The notes under the pieces: model-generated
Database searches by the model: none
What the model was told of the DNA's origin: nothing
The model's input: only the letters and a program-made list of their open reading frames with translations
Program-made: the position numbers and the translations under genes
Source of the DNA: an uncultured Pseudomonadota bacterium
GTDB taxonomy: Bacteria; Pseudomonadota; Gammaproteobacteria; Burkholderiales; SG8-39
Reading direction: 5' to 3'
DNA length: 64,000 bases
Assembly: GCA_903834835.1 (NCBI GenBank)
Contig: CAILKO010000054.1
Location: 62,001 to 126,000, forward strand
In this document: piece after piece, positions 1-9,318 of the stretch
How positions within the stretch are numbered: position 1 is the first letter of the stretch
How the letters are laid out: every line of letters starts with the position of its first letter

Positions 1-1
1 C

Positions 2-2047
2 TCGCGGCTGCGGCTGGGCGAAGCGACGCTGCGCGTGGACGCGATCCTAACGCTCGAGCCCGAGCGCAACGCGAGCTTCTTCAATGTCGCTCCGCGGCTG
101 CTGATGAATATTTCCGATCTGCCTGCCACCGGCCTCGTCCAGGAAGGCAGCCGCATCAGGTACTACCTCTATGCGGCGGGTGAGCCCCCCGCGCTGAAGG
201 CTCTGGAGGCCTGGGCGAAGCCGCGCCTGGAGCGCGGCCAGCGCATCGAGGATCTTGAGACCGGTCGGCCGGAAGTGCGCGCGACGCTCGATCGCGCGCA
301 GCGATTTCTGAGTCTTACCGCGCTTCTTGCGGCGGTGCTCGCGGGAGTGGCAATTGCGCTCGCGACGCGCCGTTTCGTCGAGCGTCACCTGGATGGTTGT
401 GCCGTACTGCGCTGCCTGGGCGCGACCCAGGCGCGGCTCTTCGCCATGCATGCCGGCGAGTTCGTCACGCTGGGACTCGGCGCCTGCCTGATCGGTTGCG
501 CCATCGGCTATGGCGCGCAGCAGGTGATCGCGTTGGCACTTGAGGACCTGATGCGCACCGCGTTGCCCGCACCCGGCCTGCTGCCAGCGCTGCAAGGCCT
601 GCTGGTGGGGCTGGTGCTGCTGCTCGGCTTCGCGCTGCCGCCGCTCATCCGCCTGCGCAACGTGCCGGCCGTGCGTGTGATCCGCCGCGAGGCGGGCGAT
701 GCGGAGGGCGCTGCACGGGCAGCCTATGTCTTCGGCATGCTGCTCCTCGCGGCGCTGCTCGTCTGGCAGGCGGGCGACCTGCGTCTGGGGCTGTACGTGG
801 TCGGCGGCTTCGGCGCGGCGATCGCCTGTTTCGCCCTGGTGTCCTGGCTCGCCTTGCGGGCGGTGGCGAGCGCGCCCGCGGCCAGGCTCTTCGGCCATCT
901 GCCGGGTCTGCGCGGCAGTGCCTTCCGTTACGGCCTGGCCAATCTGAAACGCCACGCGCGCGGCAATGCGGTCCAGGTGGCGAGCCTCGCGCTCGGATTG
1001 ACCGCGGTGCTGTTGCTCGGTTTCACGCGCAACGATCTCGTCGAGGCCTGGCGCCGCTCGGCGCCGCCGGATGCGCCGAACCGGTTCCTGATCGGCGTGC
1101 AGCCCGACCAGGTGGCGTCGGTGAACGATTTTTTCCGCGAGCGCGGTCTTGGCCCGCCCGCGCTCGACCCGATGGTGCGCGGCCGGGTGGTGTCCGTGAA
1201 CGGCCGGCCTACGGGCGAGTCCGACTATCAGGAGGAACGCGCGAAGCGCCTGATCGAGCGCGAGTTCAATCTCTCTTACATGGACGCGATGCCGGCCCAC
1301 AACGAACTCAGCGCGGGCGCCTGGTATGCGCCGGGCGCGCGCGAGGTCTCCGTGGAAGAGGGCATCGCCCGCACGCTTGGCTGGAAGCTCGGGGACGAGC
1401 TTGGATTCACGGTGGGCGGCGAGCGTTTCAGCGCGCGCATCAGTTCGCTGCGGCGGCTGCGCTGGGACTCGATGCGGGTGAATTTCTTTGTCGTGGCGCC
1501 GGCTGCGCTGCTGCGCAATTTTCCGGCGAGCTTCATCTCGGCCTTCCGTGTCGAGCCGGGTGCGGAGGCCGCGCTGAATGCGCTGCCGCAGCGCTTTCCG
1601 AACGTGACGCTGGTGGACATCGCCGCGGCGGTACGCCAGGCCCAGGCGGTCGTCGATCAGCTCGTCGCCGCCGTGCAGTTCGTGTTCCTGTTCGCGCTTG
1701 GCGCGGGTCTGCTGGTGCTCTATTCGGCGCTCATCGCAACCGAAGACGAGCGCCGGCGCGAAGCCGCCGTGATGCGCGTCTACGGTGCGTCGCGCGCCCA
1801 GATACAGGGTGCGCAGCGTGTGGAGTTCCTCGCCATGGGTGCAATCGCGGGCACGCTCGCGGCGTTCGGCGCGGCGCTCATCGGTCAGCTTGTCGCCAGC
1901 CGCGTGTTCGAGCTCGACCTGCCGCCCAATCCCTGGGTGCTTGTGGCCGGCCCGCTCGCCGGACTCGCGCTGCTCACGCTCAATGCCTGGCTCTCGGCGC
2001 GCAAGGTGCTGCGCAGTGCGCCGCTCGCGGCATTGCGCGAAGCATGA
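2..2047 (+). CDS. FtsX-like ABC transporter permease (YbbP type), 5' truncated by the window edge
   Basis: The reading frame is open at the left edge, so the N-terminus is missing; a GTG at 35 is internal in my view because the protein reads sensibly upstream of it. About 680 residues are visible. They show two FtsX/MacB-type halves: a membrane segment followed by a cytoplasmic turn and the signature PAVRVIRRE near residue 225, then a long periplasmic domain, and finally three C-terminal helices ending in the APLAALREA tail typical of the family. This layout (about 8-10 helices with an internal duplication) fits YbbP-like permeases of the YbbA-YbbP transporter, which work with an ATPase on lipoprotein or envelope substrates. 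The ATPase would be expected upstream, outside the window. The substrate is unknown. Confidence 0.85.
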   Translation, partial: SRLRLGEATLRVDAILTLEPERNASFFNVAPRLLMNISDLPATGLVQEGSRIRYYLYAAGEPPALKALEAWAKPRLERGQRIEDLETGRPEVRATLDRAQRFLSLTALLAAVLAGVAIALATRRFVERHLDGCAVLRCLGATQARLFAMHAGEFVTLGLGACLIGCAIGYGAQQVIALALEDLMRTALPAPGLLPALQGLLVGLVLLLGFALPPLIRLRNVPAVRVIRREAGDAEGAARAAYVFGMLLLAALLVWQAGDLRLGLYVVGGFGAAIACFALVSWLALRAVASAPAARLFGHLPGLRGSAFRYGLANLKRHARGNAVQVASLALGLTAVLLLGFTRNDLVEAWRRSAPPDAPNRFLIGVQPDQVASVNDFFRERGLGPPALDPMVRGRVVSVNGRPTGESDYQEERAKRLIEREFNLSYMDAMPAHNELSAGAWYAPGAREVSVEEGIARTLGWKLGDELGFTVGGERFSARISSLRRLRWDSMRVNFFVVAPAALLRNFPASFISAFRVEPGAEAALNALPQRFPNVTLVDIAAAVRQAQAVVDQLVAAVQFVFLFALGAGLLVLYSALIATEDERRREAAVMRVYGASRAQIQGAQRVEFLAMGAIAGTLAAFGAALIGQLVASRVFELDLPPNPWVLVAGPLAGLALLTLNAWLSARKVLRSAPLAALREA

Positions 2048-2052
2048 GCGGC

Positions 2053-2085
2053 GCTCAGGACAGAACTCCGCTCAGGACAGAACTC
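2053..2085. repeat. 16-bp tandem direct repeat before the GFA gene
   Basis: GCTCAGGACAGAACTC occurs at 2053-2068 and again at 2070-2085, a 17-bp period, between the permease stop and the ribosome binding site of the next gene. It looks like a simple duplication; a role is not evident. Confidence 0.6.
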
Positions 2086-2102
2086 AACAGGGGAGTATCA
2101 GC

Positions 2103-2522
2103 ATGCACATAGACGGCGCCTGTCATTGCGGACGCATCCGTTTCGAGGCCGAAGTCGATCCCGCGCAGGTGAGCGTGTGTCATTGCACCGATTGCCAGAC
2201 GCTTTCCGGCACCGCGTTTCGCGTCAGTGTCCCGGCCGGGCGCGCGCATTTTCGCCTGCTGTCCGGTGAACCGAAACGCTACGTGAAAATTGCCGAGAGC
2301 GGCAATCGCCGCGTGCAGGGATTCTGCGCCGAATGCGGCACGCCGATCTACGCCACGAACGAGGGCGAGGCGGAGGTCTACAACCTGCGCGTGGGCGCGA
2401 TCCGACAGCGCGCGGAACTGCCACCCGTGCTGCAGATCTGGCATCGCTCGGCACAGACCTGGGTGGACGGGCTGGGCGCGGTGACATCGCTGGAGAAGCA
2501 GGCCGTGCCGAAACAGGCCTAG
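2103..2522 (+). CDS. GFA-family zinc protein (glutathione-dependent formaldehyde-activating enzyme-like)
   Basis: A 139-residue single-domain protein. It carries the GFA/CENP-V zinc pattern: CHCG at residues 7-10, CHCTDC about residues 29-34 and CAECG near residue 76, the usual seven-cysteine set of the family. ATG 2103 is preceded by GGGGAG at the right distance. Family members bind two zincs and some act on S-hydroxymethylglutathione, but most have unknown substrates, so the enzyme name should be read only as a family label. It follows the permease by 55 bp on the same strand and converges with the FIST gene 6 bp downstream. Confidence 0.85.
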   Translation: MHIDGACHCGRIRFEAEVDPAQVSVCHCTDCQTLSGTAFRVSVPAGRAHFRLLSGEPKRYVKIAESGNRRVQGFCAECGTPIYATNEGEAEVYNLRVGAIRQRAELPPVLQIWHRSAQTWVDGLGAVTSLEKQAVPKQA

Positions 2523-2528
2523 CGCAAA

Positions 2529-3632
2529 TCACTCGAACAGCGTCAGCACGCCGGTGTAGCCGTAGAGCCGGTTGTGCGAGATTTCACCGTTGCAGAAGAA
2601 TCCGGTCACCGGCAGATCGCCCAGCACCTCGCGCAGCATCTCGAGTTCGGCGCCGCGCCGGCCGAACATGTGCTCGCCGCGTCCGAGACAGGCGTAGTAC
2701 AGCGCACCGCGTGCGGGCGCCTCGCTGCCGCCCGCAAGCTCGTTCAGCATGCGGCGCAGATCGCGGACCGCAGCCTCACCGCCGCGCAGGCAGAAGAAGA
2801 GTTCCGCGCCGACTTCGACGTGATCGCCGATTGCGATCTGCCGCGTCTGCGGATCCACGCCGACCAGATTGCGCACCAGGTAGTCGCCCGTATCCGAGCC
2901 GGCAACCGCGAGGCCGACGCAGAGCATATGTCCCATGCGACGCAGGTCGCGCGCTCCGGCGATGCCGACCGCCTCCAGCATCGCATCGAGCGCCGGGCGC
3001 CCATCGAGGCGCGCGATCACATTGCCGTCGGCCTCGCTCACGCGCAGCCGCGGGCCGACCTGTGAACAGCCCTGCGTATGCCGTGTGCGCAGCATCACGT
3101 CGGAGGCGAGCACCACGCCTGACAGACCGCCATGCAGGACGTCATTGGCCACCTGCAGGGTGTTGCCGCGTCCGCTCGACAGGCCGCCGACCAGATAGCC
3201 GCTCTCAAGCTTGGCGGACATGTCGGAGATGAGCCCCGAGACGTCCGGTGCGCCGGGATCGGCGTGCACTACCGCAAAATTTGCCGCTAGCGCGCCCTGC
3301 GGTGTGCGATCGCCGGTATGCGGCGGGCGCGACTTGCCGGAGAACACACGGTAGCTCTCGGGCTCGATGTCGGCCACCATCACCGAGAGCGCGGGCTCGT
3401 CCATGTATTCGGTGCCGGTGCCGATCACGCCGATCCCGGTCGTCCCGACCCAATCGGGCACCCCCGTGCGCTCGCGCAGCGCCCGGATGATGCGCGGTGC
3501 GTCAGGCGCGAGCGCGCTGGTGAGATAAATGAAGCCGAGCCCGCTGCCCGGGTCGCCGATGCGTTCCACGCAGGCGTCGACGCAGTCGGTCCAGCCGCGC
3601 CCGGCCGCGTGCGCATGCAGGAAGGGGTTCAT
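2529..3632 (-). CDS. FIST-domain sensory protein
   Basis: A 367-residue soluble protein made almost entirely of FIST N and FIST C domains. Recognisable stretches are [20 protein letters not shown] in the N half, the [11 protein letters not shown] loop, GLSSGRG in the middle and the C-terminal [16 protein letters not shown] and [10 protein letters not shown] motifs. FIST domains are thought to bind small ligands, perhaps amino acids, and usually sit on kinases or methyl-accepting proteins. Here the domain stands alone with no output module, and no kinase lies next to it. No signal peptide is visible. It is divergent from panD, with a 132-bp shared upstream region. Confidence 0.85.
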   Translation of the reverse strand: MNPFLHAHAAGRGWTDCVDACVERIGDPGSGLGFIYLTSALAPDAPRIIRALRERTGVPDWVGTTGIGVIGTGTEYMDEPALSVMVADIEPESYRVFSGKSRPPHTGDRTPQGALAANFAVVHADPGAPDVSGLISDMSAKLESGYLVGGLSSGRGNTLQVANDVLHGGLSGVVLASDVMLRTRHTQGCSQVGPRLRVSEADGNVIARLDGRPALDAMLEAVGIAGARDLRRMGHMLCVGLAVAGSDTGDYLVRNLVGVDPQTRQIAIGDHVEVGAELFFCLRGGEAAVRDLRRMLNELAGGSEAPARGALYYACLGRGEHMFGRRGAELEMLREVLGDLPVTGFFCNGEISHNRLYGYTGVLTLFE

Positions 3633-3658
3633 CGACGGGCTTTCGAAGGCGCGTTCAT

Positions 3659-3679
3659 GCGGAGCATCTTACGCTCCGC
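3659..3679. other. small inverted repeat in the FIST/panD divergent region
   Basis: GCGGAGC (3659-3665) and GCTCCGC (3673-3679) form a 7-bp GC-rich arm pair around a 7-nt loop, 27 bp upstream of the FIST start codon. It could be an operator or a 5' hairpin in the FIST transcript. There is no direct evidence for either. Confidence 0.3.
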
Positions 3680-3764
3680 GCGGGCCGCGCTGCGGCGGCG
3701 CGAATCGCGTATCATCGGCCCCCTTTCGGAACTGGCGTCGGCCGGCAGGCCGGTGCGCAATGCG

Positions 3765-4106
3765 ATGCGCTGGGTACTCGGCTCGAAAATTCACAATGCC
3801 TACGTCACCGACGCGAATCTCGCCTATGTCGGCAGCATTACCATCGACGAGGATCTGATCGAGCGCTGCGGATTGTGGCCCGGCGAGAAGGTCCTCGTGG
3901 TGAGCAACACCTCGGGGGCGCGTCTGGAAACCTATGTGATCAAGGGGCAGCGCGGCAGCGGCGAGATCACGATGAACGGGGCTGCGGCCCACCTCATCCA
4001 CACGGGCGAGCAGATCATCATCATGGGCTTCCAGTTGTCCGACAAGCCGCTCGAGCCGAAGATCATTCTCGTCGACGAATCGAACCGCTTCCTGCGCAAC
4101 CTCTAG
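3765..4106 (+). CDS. panD: aspartate 1-decarboxylase proenzyme (pyruvoyl type)
   Basis: Converts L-aspartate to beta-alanine for pantothenate and CoA synthesis. The 113-residue length is normal. The self-cleavage site is Gly23-Ser24 within YVGSITID; Ser24 becomes the pyruvoyl group. Other conserved active-site positions are Lys8, His10, Tyr21, Arg53, Thr56, Tyr57 and the NGAAAH loop at 71-76. I chose ATG 3765 because it places the conserved SKIH motif at residue 7, as in known PanD proteins; the frame is open much further upstream but that part is not family-like. The ribosome binding site is weak. The gene is convergent with moeA. Confidence 0.93.
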   Translation: MRWVLGSKIHNAYVTDANLAYVGSITIDEDLIERCGLWPGEKVLVVSNTSGARLETYVIKGQRGSGEITMNGAAAHLIHTGEQIIIMGFQLSDKPLEPKIILVDESNRFLRNL

Positions 4107-4116
4107 CCCTGTGGCT

Positions 4117-4134
4117 TCGCCCGGACCCGGGCGA
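4117..4134. terminator. GC-rich hairpin between convergent panD and moeA
   Basis: TCGCCCG-GACC-CGGGCGA forms a 7-bp stem with a 4-nt loop, placed in the 30-bp gap between the two stop codons. It has no T-run on either side, so it may act as a weak bidirectional block or an RNA-stabilising end rather than a classical intrinsic terminator. Confidence 0.4.
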
Positions 4135-4136
4135 CT

Positions 4137-5390
4137 CTAGTAGAGACCTTCGAACGGCTGTACCGGGACGCTCTCGCCCGCGGCTACATCGCCGCGTGTC
4201 GCGTCGAGCACGATGTAGCAGTTCGCGCGCGACATCGAGTTCAGTATGCCGGCGCCCTGGTCGCCGGTGCTGCGCACGCGCCACAGGCCATCGGGCTCGC
4301 GAACGAGAATGCCGCGCTGATATTCCACGCGCCCCGGACGTTTGCGCAAAGCGCTTTCGCAGCGCACCTGCAGCAGTGGCGGCTCGGGCGGATCCGCCTC
4401 GCCGGCCAGTCTGAGCAGGCCCTCGCGCGCGAGCGCGCCGAAGGCCACCATGGCCGCCACCGGATTGCCAGGAAGCGCGAAGAGCCAGGCATCCCCGATG
4501 CGGCCGAACGCAAAGGGTCTGCCCGGACGCAGTGCAAGCTTCCAGAAATTCACCGCGCCCAGTCTGCCCGCAATCGCGCGCACATGGTCGGCGTCGCCGC
4601 CTGATACGCCGCCGGAGGTGACGATCGCATCCGCGCGCCGGCTGGCCGAGGCGAGTGCGGCCTCGAGCCGAGCGGCATCGTCCGCCACGACGCCGAGATC
4701 GAGCACCTCGAATCCCAGGCGCGCAAGCCAGGCGCAGAGCATGGGGCGGTTGGCATCGAAGGCCTGGCCCGGGTTGCGCGTTCCGCCGGGCGCGGCGAGT
4801 TCGTCGCCGGTGGAAAAACACGCGACACGCAGTCGTCGGAACACCGGGAGATGCGCAAGACCGATGGAGGCGACAAGGCCAAGTTCCGCCGGTCCGAGGC
4901 GCTGACCCGCACGCAGCAGCACGCTGCCCGCGCGAATGTCCTCGCCCGCGCGCCGGACGTGCTGTCCGTGTTGCTGCCCGCGCGGAATGCTGACCCGGCA
5001 TGCCGCGCCGGCCCCGGTTTCCAGAGTCGCCTCGATCGGCACGACCGTGTCCGTGTCCGCGGGCAGGGGCGCGCCGGTCATGATGCGCACGCACGCGCCC
5101 GGACCGGGCCACGCAGACGGCGCTGCGCCTGCGAGCACGAGGCCACGCACCGCAAGCTGCGTCGCCGCGTCGGTGTTCAGATCGGCGTAGCGCAGCGCAT
5201 AGCCGTCCATGGCAGAGTTGTCGTGGCCCGGCACGTCGACGGGCGCGACCAGATCCGCTGCAAGGATGCGGCGATCCGCGTCTGCGAGCGCAACGGTCTC
5301 GGATTGCGCAATGGCGCGAACACGGCGACGGATCTCCTCGCGCGCCGCATCGAGCGTATGCAGGGATGGGTCCTGCATCGGCTCAGCCAT
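4137..5390 (-). CDS. moeA: molybdopterin molybdenumtransferase MoeA
   Basis: Inserts molybdate into adenylylated molybdopterin in the cytoplasm. The 417-residue protein has the MoeA order: N-terminal domain with DVPGHDNSAMDGYA near residue 50, domain II with RIMTGAPLPADTD and ATLETG, then the MoCF-binding fold with STGDEL, SGGVSGGDADH, and LPGNP. The usual motif is TGGVSVGDYD, so the second Gly and the Ala are local variants. ATG 5390 overlaps the mobA stop codon by 8 bp; ATG 5378 is an alternative start. The overlap suggests translational coupling with mobA just upstream, and both act late in molybdenum cofactor assembly. Confidence 0.95.
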   Translation of the reverse strand: MAEPMQDPSLHTLDAAREEIRRRVRAIAQSETVALADADRRILAADLVAPVDVPGHDNSAMDGYALRYADLNTDAATQLAVRGLVLAGAAPSAWPGPGACVRIMTGAPLPADTDTVVPIEATLETGAGAACRVSIPRGQQHGQHVRRAGEDIRAGSVLLRAGQRLGPAELGLVASIGLAHLPVFRRLRVACFSTGDELAAPGGTRNPGQAFDANRPMLCAWLARLGFEVLDLGVVADDAARLEAALASASRRADAIVTSGGVSGGDADHVRAIAGRLGAVNFWKLALRPGRPFAFGRIGDAWLFALPGNPVAAMVAFGALAREGLLRLAGEADPPEPPLLQVRCESALRKRPGRVEYQRGILVREPDGLWRVRSTGDQGAGILNSMSRANCYIVLDATRGDVAAGESVPVQPFEGLY

Positions 5391-6027
5391 CGGTGCAGGC
5401 CGACCGTGTTTCGAGCGCGGCGAGCGCGTCGGGCGTGTTGAGCGGCGCGAAGGCGTCTGAGTCGGCCTCCTCGAAATCCACGTCGACGACGCCGATCGAA
5501 GCCTGCCAGTCGCGCACGGCGCGACCGCCCGATTCGAGAAACCGGTCGAGTTCGGGCGCGAGTCGACGCTCGACCAGCATGAATACCGGATGGATACGTC
5601 CGCCAGAGCGGGCGCGGGCGCAACCCCGGCCGCTCGCGCGCAGCGCGCCCGCGAGCCTGTGGCCCAGGTCGGCAGGCAGGCATGGGGCGTCGCAGGGCGT
5701 GACCAAGAGGAGCGCATGGCGCGCGGCACGCAGCCCTTCCCGGATGCCGGCCAGCGGTCCGAGAGGTTCGCCCGCATGTGGCGCGTCCGGGAGCACGGTG
5801 CAGCCGTAGCCGCGGTACTGCTCCAGATTGCGGTTGGCGCTGATGAGGAGTTCGTCGGTCTGCCGCGCAAGGCGCCCGAGCACGTGGGCGACGAGGCTGC
5901 GGCCGTGCAGGGCAAGCAGCCCCTTGTCCGCTCCCCGCATGCGGGTCGCGCCGCCGCCTGCCAGGACGAGGCCGCTGATGCCGTGCGCGCGGGCCGGGAT
6001 ATGCGGTAAAGGAGCGGATGCGGTCAC
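5383..6027 (-). CDS. mobA: molybdenum cofactor guanylyltransferase MobA
   Basis: Transfers GMP from GTP to Mo-molybdopterin to form the guanine dinucleotide cofactor used by DMSO-reductase-type enzymes. The 214-residue protein starts after a short tail with the nucleotidyltransferase motif SGLVLAGGGATRMRGADKG; the DKG lysine is conserved, while the glycine-rich loop is slightly altered from GGxGxRMGG. PLGPLAGI and the metal-binding TPCDAP motif follow at residues 91 and 110. It forms a tight operon with moeA and is divergent from a thioesterase gene. Confidence 0.93.
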   Translation of the reverse strand: MTASAPLPHIPARAHGISGLVLAGGGATRMRGADKGLLALHGRSLVAHVLGRLARQTDELLISANRNLEQYRGYGCTVLPDAPHAGEPLGPLAGIREGLRAARHALLLVTPCDAPCLPADLGHRLAGALRASGRGCARARSGGRIHPVFMLVERRLAPELDRFLESGGRAVRDWQASIGVVDVDFEEADSDAFAPLNTPDALAALETRSACTDG

Positions 6028-6120
6028 GCTCCGATTCTAGGCGCGGGCGGTGCTCGGTTCGCGCAGCGACGGCGCACGGTCCGCGCCGGGTCCCCGCCCG
6101 GGCTGCGGTACCATCGCCGC

Positions 6121-6654
6121 ATGATGACTGTCCCTGTTCCGGAACCGGCCTCGACGGTGACTGCGGCCGCGATTGCCGCCGAGATCGATGCGATCGACTA
6201 CGGCACGCTCGGTGTGCGTTCCGAATACATCGACCCGAACGGCCACATGAACGTCGGCTATTACGGCGTGCTGTTCGATCGCGCGCTCGATCTCGTGTGG
6301 GACCGCCTCGGCATCGGCTACGGCCAGATCGCGCAGACGGGCAAGAGCTCGTTCTCGCTCGAATCGCATCTCACCTACCAGCGCGAGGTGAAGCTTGGCG
6401 ATCCGATCCGCTTCGATTTCCTGATGCTTGATCACGACGCGAAGCGCGTGCACTACTTTCTGACCATGCGGCATGCGGACGGGACTGTGGCGGCCACCCA
6501 GGAGCAACTCTCGGTCTGCGTGGACATGGCCGCTCGCCGCAGCAGCGTCTGGCCGGAGGCGGCGCTCGAACGGATCGCAGCCCTGCACGCGGCACATCGC
6601 ACGCGCCCGCGTCCGGCCGAAGCGGGCCGGCCGATGGCGATACGGCGCAAATAG
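6121..6654 (+). CDS. 4HBT-type acyl-CoA thioesterase
   Basis: A 177-residue hot-dog-fold protein. The catalytic stretch YIDPNGHMNVGYYGVLFDRA (residues 37-56) gives the Asp-x-x-x-His-x-Asn pattern of 4-hydroxybenzoyl-CoA thioesterase-like enzymes. It resembles the thioesterase family associated with carnitine and betaine CoA metabolism, but I cannot fix the substrate. A basic, proline-rich tail of about 25 residues follows the domain. Two ATG codons in tandem open the gene at 6121. It stands alone, divergent from mobA and 177 bp before the cupin gene. Confidence 0.8.
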   Translation: MMTVPVPEPASTVTAAAIAAEIDAIDYGTLGVRSEYIDPNGHMNVGYYGVLFDRALDLVWDRLGIGYGQIAQTGKSSFSLESHLTYQREVKLGDPIRFDFLMLDHDAKRVHYFLTMRHADGTVAATQEQLSVCVDMAARRSSVWPEAALERIAALHAAHRTRPRPAEAGRPMAIRRK

Positions 6655-6831
6655 CCGCGCCGGGCGCGCGGGATACAGATTCGCAGCACGCAGGCCGCAG
6701 GCTTGTTTTCGCCTGCGCCCTTGGCTAGAACCCTCTCTTCCATGACGCGCGAGGGTGCGCACAGGATCGTACGCGCAGTTGCGCATGCGGGACCGGGTGA
6801 CCGGCACACCGAACACAACGAGGAGGCGGCA

Positions 6832-7305
6832 ATGACCACAGCAACCCCGAAGGACGAAACCCGGCACCTGAAGGCCGAGGAAGCGATACAGATCTTCAAG
6901 TACGACAAATCCACCGGCAAGGAATTCGGCGGCGGCGTGAAGAAGTTCGTGCCGCTTGCGAACACGAAGAACCTGCGCACCCATGTCCAGGTGCTGAAGA
7001 ATGGCGGCGAGAACAATCTTCACTACCACACCAATGTCGACATCATCTACATGGTGCTGAAGGGCCGCGTGAAGTTCTATGGACCGGAAGACAAGGTCTA
7101 CGGCGAGTTCGGTCCGCTCGAAGGGCTCGTGTTCCCGGCCGATGCGCGCTACTGGTTCGAGCAGGTAGGTGCCGAGGAACTCGAACTCTTCCAGGTCTTT
7201 GCCTACGGCGGCAAGGAAGAGAAGGACGCGTTGCGCGTGAATGTGGGCGCGCACAAGCCCTGGATGGAAGAACACAAGGAACTGACGATCTACGAATCGA
7301 ACTAG
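6832..7305 (+). CDS. cupin-domain protein
   Basis: A 157-residue soluble protein with a single cupin fold. The first cupin motif is NLHYHTNVDIIYMVLKGRVKFYG (described by its two metal-ligand histidines and downstream Glu-free variant, residues 63-85), and the second is GLVFPADARYWFEQ. Typical cupin metal ligands are only partly conserved, so it may be a non-catalytic or unusual member. A strong GAGGAGG-type ribosome binding site lies just before ATG 6832. One copy of the dispersed GTAAC palindrome lies 56 bp after the stop codon. Function is unknown. Confidence 0.8.
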   Translation: MTTATPKDETRHLKAEEAIQIFKYDKSTGKEFGGGVKKFVPLANTKNLRTHVQVLKNGGENNLHYHTNVDIIYMVLKGRVKFYGPEDKVYGEFGPLEGLVFPADARYWFEQVGAEELELFQVFAYGGKEEKDALRVNVGAHKPWMEEHKELTIYESN

Positions 7306-7357
7306 GCAGCTCGCGCGGACTCCTCCCGGAGGAGCGCACCGGGGGCCAGCCGGAAAA

Positions 7358-7380
7358 ATGGTAACGAAAACGTTACTATT
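7358..7380. repeat. dispersed palindrome copy 1 (GTAAC-N6-GTTAC)
   Basis: The core is at 7361-7376, with spacer GAAAAC. Imperfect matching continues outward through A-rich and T-rich flanks, so the right arm runs into a T-run; here the hairpin could double as a terminator for the cupin gene. It sits between the cupin and the histidine kinase gene. Three related copies lie elsewhere in the window. Confidence 0.6.
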
Positions 7381-7493
7381 TTTTCGGGGCAGACCCGCAG
7401 GATTCCCTCCGGCGGATGCGTGGGAGGGCGGGTCGGGGATCCTGGGTACTTTCCTCTATACTGCCCGTCAACTCAAAGACTTGTGAGAGTTTC

Positions 7494-9305
7494 GTGAAGC
7501 ACTTTCGTATTGCCGCCTACGGCCTCATGGCGCTGGTTCTGGCGGGTGGCTGGGCCTTCCTGTTTCTGCAAAGCCGTTCGGTCGACCTGGCGGCGGCAAA
7601 CGAAGCCTTTGGTTCGCTGCGCGAGTTGCGCGAGATTGATGCCCGCTGGAACGACCGTCTCGTCGGCGCGCGCGTGCTGGCGCGTGTCGACGATGCAGTT
7701 GCGTCGCCAGCCGGGCCGGGGATCGGGACTTCCGTTGCTCCGGTCGGCAGCATCCACGCGCGGCTGGAGCAGCAGGCTTTCCGGCTCGCGCAGCCCGTTT
7801 CGGGACGTGAAATCTCGGAGCTGCGCCGTGCCTTCGAGGAGAAGGCGGACCGGGTGCAGCGCTTCCTTGCCGCGCATGCGAAGGCCGGGGAGGCGCTGAA
7901 GGTGCTCGCCCGGGAACAGGAAAGCATGGGTCTCGCCGTGCGCGAACGCCCGGTGGTGGCGCGCGATGCGCTGCCGGCCGCCGTCGGGCGCGATCTGCTC
8001 CTGCTGGGCGAGCGCGTGCGCGAGTTCGCCGTGGGCGGGCACGCAGGCGGGCTGGAAGCGATCCGTTCGCTTGCCGACCAGATCCTCGCCGTACGGGTTC
8101 CGGATGCGGCGCGCCCGGGCATCGAGGCCTATGTATCGGCGGCGCGAACGGTCGCCGAGCAGCACGCCGCCGCCGGAACCTACTTCGACGAGGCATGGTT
8201 TGCGGCGACCGGTCCGCGCCTGGACAGTTTCACGCGCTCCTTCGAGCGTGCGTTCGGCAATGCGCTGGACGAGGTCGAGCGCTACCGCATCTACCTGCTG
8301 TACTACTCCGGGTTTCTGCTTGCGGTGCTTGCCTACCTGGTCTGGAACCTCGCGAGCAGCCGGCTGCAGATCGACCGTATCAATCGCGCACTGCGCGAAG
8401 CGAACGAAACCCTGGAGGCGCGCGTCGCGGCCCGCACCCAGGAGCTGAGCGATACGCTTGAGCGCCTGAAGGAGTCGGAAGCCATGCTGGTCCAGAGCGA
8501 GAAGATGTCCTCGCTCGGGCAGATGGTGGCGGGTATCGCGCACGAGGTGAACACGCCGCTTGCCTATGTGAAGGCGAGCCTCGAGGCGGTCAATCAGCGG
8601 CTTCCGGATACCGCGGGTCTCGCGCAGGCGACCGACCGGCTGCTCGCGCTGCTCTCCGAAGAGGGGGCCGACGAGCAGGCGCTCGCCGCCCAGTTTGCCG
8701 AAGTGCGCCGCCTCGTGGACGCGCTGCAGGCAGGCGGCAGCGCCGAGGACCTCGCCGCTTCGGTCCGGGACGGTCTGCACGGCATCGGGCAGATCGGCGA
8801 GATCGTCAGCAATCTGCGCGATTTCAGCCGTCTGGATCGCAGTCGCAATGCGGACTACGACCTGCGCGAAGGCATTGAAAGCACGCTGCGCATCGCGCAG
8901 GCGAACCTGAAGGACCGCCGCATCGAGAAGGCCTATGGCGATGTGCCGCATGTGTCCTGCTCGCCCTCCCAGATCAATCAGGTGCTGCTCAACCTCATCA
9001 ACAACGCGGCCCAGGCGACCTCCGAGGAAGGTGGGACGATCACGCTGCGCACCGCCATGCGCGATCCGGAGCATGTGACGATCGAAGTGGGGGACAACGG
9101 CCATGGCATACCGGCCGAGGTCCTGCCGAGGATCTTCGATCCTTTCTTCACCACCAAGGAAGTGGGCAAGGGGACGGGCCTCGGCCTGTCGATCAGTTAC
9201 CAGATCGTCGAGCGCCATGGCGGCCGGCTCGAAGTCGAGTCGACGCCCGGCGTCGGCACGCGCTTCACCATCGTCCTGCCGGTGAAGGCGCAGGCCGGCG
9301 CATGA
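7494..9305 (+). CDS. membrane sensor histidine kinase
   Basis: A 603-residue kinase. GTG 7494 is chosen because it places a clean N-terminal membrane helix (residues 7-25) at the start; the frame runs further upstream without family sequence. A long helical periplasmic sensor region (26-260) is followed by a second helix (265-287) and a coiled coil. The phosphoacceptor His350 is in [10 protein letters not shown], the N box is [11 protein letters not shown] near residue 500, and [15 protein letters not shown] and GTGLGLS form the ATP site. A helical insert separates the H and N boxes. No HAMP domain is apparent. It is 13 bp before the Ser/Thr kinase-receiver gene, which is a plausible phosphorylation partner. 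Confidence 0.9.
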   Translation: MKHFRIAAYGLMALVLAGGWAFLFLQSRSVDLAAANEAFGSLRELREIDARWNDRLVGARVLARVDDAVASPAGPGIGTSVAPVGSIHARLEQQAFRLAQPVSGREISELRRAFEEKADRVQRFLAAHAKAGEALKVLAREQESMGLAVRERPVVARDALPAAVGRDLLLLGERVREFAVGGHAGGLEAIRSLADQILAVRVPDAARPGIEAYVSAARTVAEQHAAAGTYFDEAWFAATGPRLDSFTRSFERAFGNALDEVERYRIYLLYYSGFLLAVLAYLVWNLASSRLQIDRINRALREANETLEARVAARTQELSDTLERLKESEAMLVQSEKMSSLGQMVAGIAHEVNTPLAYVKASLEAVNQRLPDTAGLAQATDRLLALLSEEGADEQALAAQFAEVRRLVDALQAGGSAEDLAASVRDGLHGIGQIGEIVSNLRDFSRLDRSRNADYDLREGIESTLRIAQANLKDRRIEKAYGDVPHVSCSPSQINQVLLNLINNAAQATSEEGGTITLRTAMRDPEHVTIEVGDNGHGIPAEVLPRIFDPFFTTKEVGKGTGLGLSISYQIVERHGGRLEVESTPGVGTRFTIVLPVKAQAGA

Positions 9306-9318
9306 AGCGGGTGGCCGC